From Yoonia sp035117555 (GTDB lineage Bacteria > Pseudomonadota > Alphaproteobacteria > Rhodobacterales > Rhodobacteraceae), in NCBI RefSeq assembly GCF_035117555.1, contig NZ_JAYKPK010000007.1:1-64000 (forward strand): DNA of 64,000 nt, written 5' to 3'. Each line of letters begins with the position of its first letter. Positions within the stretch are counted from its first letter, which is position 1. Under the pieces are notes generated by a model. The model had not been told where the DNA came from. It was given only the letters and a program-made list of their open reading frames with translations, and did not search any database. Below are positions 59,344-64,000 of this stretch, piece after piece. Both the position numbers and the translations under genes were made by a program.

Positions 59344-60273
59344 CTACGGCAATACCGCCAGCCAGCCCCAGACCGTCAGGATCGACAATCCCGTCGCCAT
59401 CAAGACCGAGGATGCGGCCACCCTTTTGGCCCGCCCATACATATTGGCGAAGAGAAAGGCATTCACCCCCGGCGCCATGGCTGCGGTCAGAATGGCCGAG
59501 CGCGTGCCAGCAACACTGAGTCCGCCCGCCTGCGCCAGCCCCCAGACGATGGCCGGATGCAGCAGCAGCGAGACAGCGACAACATACATGATCGTGCGCA
59601 TGTCGCCCTCGGGCCGGTAGCGATACAGAACGCCACCCAGCCCGAACAAAGCTGCTGGCAAAGCGGCACGGACCATCAGGTCCAGCGCATCGGTCACCAT
59701 GATCGGCATGGCGAGCCCCGCGACATTGACGACAAACCCCAATGCGATCCCGATGATCAACGCGTTATGGGACATCGCGCGCACGACCTTGCCGGGCAGG
59801 GTCATCATGGCGGCACCGCGGTTGCGCGCGATCTCCATCGCGGTGATGCCGACGCAATAGCAAAACGGCGTATGGATCGCGATGATGGCGTAATTGGCCT
59901 CCAGCGCAGAAACGCCATAGGCGCGTTCGGTGATGGGCAGGCCCAGCAACAGCGAATTGGAAAACAGGCAGCAAAAGCCGATGGCGACGCTGTCTTCCCA
60001 ATCGCGTTTGAAAATATACCGCGCACCCAGCAACCCGGCAAGAAAGCCACCAAAGGCCCCGGCGTAAAAGCTGCCCAGCAGAACGAGGTCAAAGCTTTGT
60101 TGCAGATCAAGTGTCGAGATCGCGCGGAACAACAGGCAGGGAAGCGCGAAATTCTGGGTGAATTTCATCAGACCTTTGACGCCCGCATCGCTGAAAAAGC
60201 CGCGCCAGACCGCCAGATAGCCAAAGCCGATCACGATGAAGACCGGCAGAATAACGTCGAGCAGGGCGGCCAT
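59344..60273 (-). CDS. AEC family transporter
   Basis: 309-residue auxin efflux carrier family permease with about ten helices in two inverted halves. FVIGFGYLAVWRG-type start (IVIGFGYLAVWRGFFSD), FTQNFALPCLLFRAIST with the family Asn/Pro region in helix two, FSNSLLLGLPI and AAMAPGVNAFLFANMYG in the second half. Bacterial members export or import dicarboxylates such as malonate or malate; substrate here unknown. It shares its upstream region with a copy of the interspersed repeat. Confidence 0.9.
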   Translation of the reverse strand: MAALLDVILPVFIVIGFGYLAVWRGFFSDAGVKGLMKFTQNFALPCLLFRAISTLDLQQSFDLVLLGSFYAGAFGGFLAGLLGARYIFKRDWEDSVAIGFCCLFSNSLLLGLPITERAYGVSALEANYAIIAIHTPFCYCVGITAMEIARNRGAAMMTLPGKVVRAMSHNALIIGIALGFVVNVAGLAMPIMVTDALDLMVRAALPAALFGLGGVLYRYRPEGDMRTIMYVVAVSLLLHPAIVWGLAQAGGLSVAGTRSAILTAAMAPGVNAFLFANMYGRAKRVAASSVLMATGLSILTVWGWLAVLP

Positions 60274-60285
60274 GGGCGTGTCCTT

Positions 60286-60331
60286 GAAAAACTTTTATGC
60301 CTCCGGCGGGGATATTTATGCTCGGAAGATG
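60286..60331 (+). repeat. Interspersed intergenic repeat (CTCCGGCGGGGATATTT), copy C
   Basis: AAAAACTTTTATGCCTCCGG followed by CGGGGATATTTATGCTCGGA and AGATG, close to copy A. It overlaps the last codons and stop of the MBL hydrolase gene (stop 60316-60318), so the repeat encodes that protein's terminal residues. Confidence 0.75.
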
Positions 60332-61125
60332 GGGAAGGTCAGGATCAAGCCATCATAGGCGGGCTGGATATGGGCGGGGGTCTCGGCGGCGATTGTGGCG
60401 TAGTCGAGGTCGATATGCATGTTGGTCAGGACCGCTTGTTTCGGCTGTACCTTGGCGATCCAATCCAGCGTTTTGGCAAGATGGGCATGGGTCGGATGTG
60501 GGTCGCGCCGCAGGGCATCGACGATCCAGCAGGTCAGGTTTTCCAGCGCAGGCCATGCGGCGTCGGGTATGTCAGAGACATCGGGCAGATAGGCCACGTC
60601 ATTCACCCGGAACCCCAAAGCGTCGATATTGCCATGGGTCACTTTGAACGGGGTCAGGGCGATGGCCCCCCCTGCCCCGTCAATCGTGATATCCCCGTCA
60701 ATTGTGTTCAGATCAAGGATCGGCGGATAGGCTGATCCTTTCGGCTGCACAAAAGCATAGCCAAAGCGCGACAGCAGCGAATCCGTCGTGTCGCCATCGG
60801 CCCAGACCTGCAGCCTTTGGCCCGTGTTGAAGACAATCATCCGCAGGTCATCGATCCCGTGGACATGATCGGCGTGCGCATGGGTATAGACCACCGCATC
60901 CAGCGTGCTGACACCGGCATCCAGCAATTGCGCGCGCATGTCGGGTGATGTGTCGATCAGCACGCGTGTCGCCTGATCGCCGCGCTGCCGCGTGATCAGC
61001 AAGGAACAACGCCGCCTTGCGTTGCGCGGATTGGCAGGGTCGCAGGCGCCCCAATGCCCGCCCAGCCGTGGCACCCCGCCCGAGGAGCCGCAGCCGAGGA
61101 TCGTGAAGCTGATCGTGTCGCTCAT
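60316..61125 (-). CDS. MBL-fold metallo-hydrolase, PhnP-like
   Basis: 269-residue metallo-beta-lactamase fold hydrolase. ILGCGSSGGVPRLGG opens the fold, metal site THAHADHVHGIDD lies near residues 82-94, then VTHGN (His), PDVSDIPD (Asp) and LTNMHIDLDY (His). Cysteines in GACDPANPRNARRRCSLLI match the extra zinc region of PhnP, which opens cyclic phosphodiesters. Located after tatD in a conserved operon; real substrate unproven. Its terminal FRA residues and stop lie within a repeat. ATG overlaps the tatD stop (ATGA). Confidence 0.9.
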   Translation of the reverse strand: MSDTISFTILGCGSSGGVPRLGGHWGACDPANPRNARRRCSLLITRQRGDQATRVLIDTSPDMRAQLLDAGVSTLDAVVYTHAHADHVHGIDDLRMIVFNTGQRLQVWADGDTTDSLLSRFGYAFVQPKGSAYPPILDLNTIDGDITIDGAGGAIALTPFKVTHGNIDALGFRVNDVAYLPDVSDIPDAAWPALENLTCWIVDALRRDPHPTHAHLAKTLDWIAKVQPKQAVLTNMHIDLDYATIAAETPAHIQPAYDGLILTFPIFRA

Positions 61126-61910
61126 GCCACCGCTTTCCAGAAAAGCCGGTCGAAATTTTCATTGGTCGCAGCGGCGAAATCGGCATAGTCGAGGCCGAAT
61201 ACCTCTGCGCCCACAGCCGCTGTATGCGCGGTATAGGCCGGCTCATTGCGCCGCCCGCGATGGGGTGGCGGGGCCAGATAAGGGCTGTCGGTTTCCACCA
61301 ATATCCGGTCCAGCGGGGCGCTTGCGAAAATATCGCGCAGGTCTTTGCTTTTGGGAAAGGCCGCGATCCCCGACATCGACAGGTAGAAATCCAGATCGAG
61401 TGCGGCGCGCGCCAAAGCGGCAGAGCTGGAGAAGCAATGCATCATGCACGTGTAAGCGCCGTTGCGGTATTCCTCGGCCAGGATCCGCGCCATATCGTCA
61501 TCGGCATCGCGGGCATGGATGATCAGCGGCAGCCTTGTCTCACGCGCCGCAGCGATATGGACCCGCAGGCTGGTTTGCTGAATCGCTTTGCTTTCGGCGG
61601 TGTAATGATAATCAAGGCCCGTCTCGCCGATACCGACGAATTTGGGATGCTGCGCCAGTGCGATCAACTCATCCACCGTCGCCAAAGGCTCATCCGCCGC
61701 AGACATAGGGTGGGTGCCCGCAGCGTAGAACACCGGCGCATAGGTTTCGGCGATGGCGCGCACGGCGGGTTCGTTTTTCAGCTTGGTGCAGATCGTCACC
61801 ATCCGCGTGACCCCTGCTGCCAGCGCGCGCGCGATAATGTCGTCGCGTTCGCCGTCGAAATCGGGGAAATCAAGGTGGCAATGGGCGTCGGTGATCGGGC
61901 TTTGGGTCAT
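61122..61910 (-). CDS. tatD: TatD-family metal-dependent deoxyribonuclease
   Basis: 262-residue TIM-barrel hydrolase. DAHCHLDFPDFDGERD carries the first metal His pair, GETGLDYHYTAESKAIQQ the bridging Glu, LPLIIHARDADDD a His, MMHCFSSS another His and LVETDSPYLAPPPHRGRRNEP the final Asp. 3'-5' DNA exonuclease family. ATG at 61910, 10 bases after the holB stop; the longer frame to 61955 would overlap holB and starts with a basic tail. Confidence 0.93.
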   Translation of the reverse strand: MTQSPITDAHCHLDFPDFDGERDDIIARALAAGVTRMVTICTKLKNEPAVRAIAETYAPVFYAAGTHPMSAADEPLATVDELIALAQHPKFVGIGETGLDYHYTAESKAIQQTSLRVHIAAARETRLPLIIHARDADDDMARILAEEYRNGAYTCMMHCFSSSAALARAALDLDFYLSMSGIAAFPKSKDLRDIFASAPLDRILVETDSPYLAPPPHRGRRNEPAYTAHTAAVGAEVFGLDYADFAAATNENFDRLFWKAVA

Positions 61911-61920
61911 GGCGCGGCTT

Positions 61921-63027
61921 TCAGGCTGCGGCGACGCCTTGCGCCGTCTCTTCAATCTTGAAGATCATATCAAGGATCAGCGCGGCAGGGTCAAGGTTCA
62001 CCGCGCGGCCATGGCGCGACCTTTCGGACAAGTCCTGCTGCAAACGCGCCCAAGCCTGCGCTGCGCGCGGATTTGGGGCGATGCGGGCCAGCAGGCGCGC
62101 CTCGCCCGCAGCCCCTTGGGTTGTGGGCTCGCCGAGCAGCCCTGCCCGCGCAGCACGTGCCAGAAAGAGATCAATCAGGTCCAGTGTCAGGCCAAAACGC
62201 GCCTCGGCCCCGCGCCCGGCGCAGGCATCGGCCAGATGCAGGCCGGCCTGCCTGTTGATTTGCGGCAAGCCATCGAAAAGCTGTACCAGATCCGCATAGA
62301 GCGTCAGGCCGCCGCTGCCCAGAAGCCTTATCGCATCGCCCACCGATCCACCGGCAAGGGCGGCAAGCCCGGCGGCATTATCGGTGCTGTGCCCGGACTG
62401 TGCCAGCGCGCGCGACAGGTCATCCGGCCCCAGCGCATGGCAGCGCAATTCGCGGCAGCGTGACCTTATCGTCGGCAACAACCGCGAGGGTTGGTGTGCA
62501 ACAAGCAGGATCACCGCCCCTGCAGGCGGTTCTTCGAGTTCTTTCAGGATCGCATTGGCGGCGTTGCGGTTCATCTCATCTGCCGCATCAACGATGACAA
62601 CACGCCTGCCGCCATCCGTCGCGGACATCTGAAAGAAATGTTTCAGGCTGCGCACGGCATCCACGGTAATCTCGGCCCGGAATTTGCCAGTCTTGTCATC
62701 CCAAGGCCGCCGGATCAGCGCAAGGCGCGGATGTGCCCCAGATTGCACCAGCTTGGCATCGGGGTGGTCGGGGGATACCGCCAATGTCGGATCACCGAGC
62801 ATATCGAGCGGTTCATCCGCCAGCAGGAAGGTCGCGATTTTCCATGCGAGCGTTGCCTTGCCCACACCGCGCGGCCCGGTGATCAACCAACCTGAATGCA
62901 TCCGACCGGCGCTGAAAGCATCAAGAAAGGCCTGTTCTGCACCTTGCTGGCCGTAAAGCGTGGCGGTTTCGCGCGGATGCGGCGCACCGGCGATCTGGTC
63001 GGGGGCAAGGACGGCATCATCGCTCAT
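61921..63027 (-). CDS. holB: DNA polymerase III subunit delta'
   Basis: 368-residue AAA+ clamp-loader subunit. ITGPRGVGKATLAWKIA is the P-loop (modified, as in delta', which does not hydrolyse ATP), VVIVDAADEMNRNAANAILKELEEPP the Walker B/sensor area, and LPTIRSRCRELRC the conserved SRC motif. ATG overlaps the tmk stop (ATGA). Part of dacC-tmk-holB-tatD-MBL, an order common in Rhodobacterales. Confidence 0.95.
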   Translation of the reverse strand: MSDDAVLAPDQIAGAPHPRETATLYGQQGAEQAFLDAFSAGRMHSGWLITGPRGVGKATLAWKIATFLLADEPLDMLGDPTLAVSPDHPDAKLVQSGAHPRLALIRRPWDDKTGKFRAEITVDAVRSLKHFFQMSATDGGRRVVIVDAADEMNRNAANAILKELEEPPAGAVILLVAHQPSRLLPTIRSRCRELRCHALGPDDLSRALAQSGHSTDNAAGLAALAGGSVGDAIRLLGSGGLTLYADLVQLFDGLPQINRQAGLHLADACAGRGAEARFGLTLDLIDLFLARAARAGLLGEPTTQGAAGEARLLARIAPNPRAAQAWARLQQDLSERSRHGRAVNLDPAALILDMIFKIEETAQGVAAA

Positions 63028-63632
63028 AAATGCGCGGCCACGTCGCGGGCGATCTGGTCCATGGTGCGGTTGCCGTCGATCACCACGCAGCGCGCGGGTT
63101 CGGCCTGGGCCAAGGCCAGAAAGCCATGCCGCAGGGTTTCCTGAAACGACAGGCCGAAATCCTCGAACCGGTCTTCGCCAGATTTGCGGGCAAGGCCGCG
63201 TTGCAGGGCGGTGGCGGGGTCCATGTCGATGATGAAAGTCAGATCAGGTTCGCGTCCGATCATCAGATCATGCAAAGTATCAACCTTGGCCCGCAGATCA
63301 CCGCGCGTGGCACCTTGATAAACGCGGGTGCTGTCGGCAAAACGGTCAGAGACCACGGTTTTGCCAGCGGCAAGCGCAGGCAGGATCGTCTTTTCCAGAT
63401 GGTCGCGGCGGGCGGCGGTGAACAGCAGGATTTCGGTCTCGGCAGACCAGCGGTCGGTATCGCCGGTCAGCAAAAGCTGGCGGATATCCTCGGCCCCCGG
63501 GCTGCCGCCGGGTTCGCGGGTCAGGATCACATCGCCGCCCTGCGCGCGCAGATGATCGGCGAGACGGCGTGCCTGCGTCGATTTACCGGATCCGTCGATC
63601 CCTTCAAAGGTGATGAAGCGCGGCTGACTCAT
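63024..63632 (-). CDS. tmk: Thymidylate kinase
   Basis: 202-residue dTMP kinase. P-loop FEGIDGSGKSTQ at residues 9-20, TREPGGSPGAEDIR with the DR(Y/E) type Glu-Pro-Gly-Gly loop, VVSDRFADSTRVYQG the substrate-binding motif and RKSGEDRFE the lid region. Makes dTDP from dTMP, also feeding dTTP for RfbA. Overlaps dacC and holB by 4 bases each. Confidence 0.96.
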   Translation of the reverse strand: MSQPRFITFEGIDGSGKSTQARRLADHLRAQGGDVILTREPGGSPGAEDIRQLLLTGDTDRWSAETEILLFTAARRDHLEKTILPALAAGKTVVSDRFADSTRVYQGATRGDLRAKVDTLHDLMIGREPDLTFIIDMDPATALQRGLARKSGEDRFEDFGLSFQETLRHGFLALAQAEPARCVVIDGNRTMDQIARDVAAHL

Positions 63633-64000
63633 GCGCCATTCGCAGGCGCATCAGCATCGGGCGCAAACCCGTATTTTCCCCAGAGCACCATGGCCGCCGT
63701 GCGCATCCGGGCGCTGAAACCACCTGCGGGCACATCGGCTTCGGCCACCAAAGGCACGCGTTTTTCGGGCAATCCGTCAAGCGTGATGATCAATTCGCCC
63801 AAAGGCTGGCCTGCTGTGACGGGGGCCTGCACCGGCCCGTCAAACACGACCTGCCCTTCGACGGCACCCTGATGCAGGATGGGCACCAGCAGGCTGATAT
63901 CTTCGGCGACCGTCAGACCAACGCTCTGCTCTGCGCCCATCCAGACATCGGCGGTCGCAACGCGGGTGCCTGCGGTCGCCACATCGCGTTCGGCAAATTG
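63629..64000 (-). CDS. dacC: D-alanyl-D-alanine carboxypeptidase, C-terminal part (cut by window edge)
   Basis: Partial gene: only the last about 123 residues are inside the window and the reading frame is open to base 64000 (QFAERDVATAGTRVATADVW). The part seen is the PBP5-type C-terminal beta domain (VAEDISLLVPILHQGAVEGQVVFDGPVQAPV; LGELIITLDGLPEKRVPLVAE) followed by a short amphipathic tail for membrane attachment (FSARMRTAAMVLWGKYG). The SxxK catalytic domain lies outside. Stop overlaps the tmk start (ATGA). Confidence 0.85.
   Translation of the reverse strand, partial: QFAERDVATAGTRVATADVWMGAEQSVGLTVAEDISLLVPILHQGAVEGQVVFDGPVQAPVTAGQPLGELIITLDGLPEKRVPLVAEADVPAGGFSARMRTAAMVLWGKYGFAPDADAPANGA

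Noticed and set aside
59299..60735. 478-codon plus-strand open frame opposite the AEC and MBL genes
   Set aside because: It is rich in Gln, Arg, Asp and His as expected for a shadow of membrane-protein coding, and crosses two genes.

Overview
The window looks like chromosome from a marine-type alphaproteobacterium of the Rhodobacteraceae (Roseobacter group). This is inferred from family-level gene content: a dacC-tmk-holB-tatD-MBL operon, TRAP and Pot-type transporters, a carnitine/betaine locus with a BKACE enzyme, a bipartite PqiA, and interspersed intergenic repeats of the CTCCGGCGGGGATATTT type. No rRNA, complete tRNA or CRISPR array was seen.

Region 1 (1-7303) is the right end of a genomic island. 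It holds an N-terminally truncated type ISP restriction-modification/helicase gene, a repeat-containing secreted protein, a duplicated scrap of the type ISP 3' end, two coupled small secreted proteins, and a serine recombinase preceded by res-like inverted repeats. It ends at a 3' half of tRNA-Phe(GAA) at about 7253-7303, the expected junction when an element enters a tRNA 3' end. Region 2 (7304-15092) is surface polysaccharide: two GT4-like glycosyltransferases and an RgpF-like protein on the minus strand, then dTDP-L-rhamnose synthesis (rfbC-rfbB-rfbD-rfbA) on the plus strand. A phosphoglucomutase further along (pgm, 41811) could supply glucose-1-phosphate.

Region 3 (15225-21950) looks like arginine or methylarginine use: a polar amino-acid ABC importer lacking an adjacent ATPase, facing an amidinotransferase-fold hydrolase, a TetR regulator, an AruH-like aminotransferase and an AruI-like 2-ketoarginine decarboxylase. 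Region 4 (21937-29541) is a carnitine/gamma-butyrobetaine locus: GlxA/CdhR regulator, BKACE cleavage enzyme, carnitine dehydrogenase fused to a hotdog thioesterase, acyl-CoA dehydrogenase, ADP-forming acyl-CoA ligase and a CaiD-like hydratase. Together they could form one route from gamma-butyrobetaine through carnitine to glycine betaine.

Region 5 (29680-43442) is mixed: Pit phosphate permease; NUDIX hydrolase divergent from a stand-alone Hen1-type RNA 3'-end methyltransferase; QorB-like reductase with an HxlR regulator; an SDR; a free-standing adenylation-thiolation-reductase protein; an ArsR-permease-transglutaminase-MFS operon; a small P-loop kinase and pgm. Region 6 (43446-64000) is mainly envelope and transport: a TRAP transporter, PqiA/PqiA/PqiB/PqiC, a Sit-type Mn/Fe ABC transporter behind a Fur-like box, a Pot-type ABC transporter whose first permease has a large periplasmic insertion, an AEC transporter, and the tightly overlapped dacC-tmk-holB-tatD-MBL operon cut by the right edge.

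The most interesting items are the island junction with its repeated type ISP tail, the solo Hen1 methyltransferase, the orphan A-T-R enzyme, and the carnitine locus joining CoA-dependent and CoA-independent chemistry.
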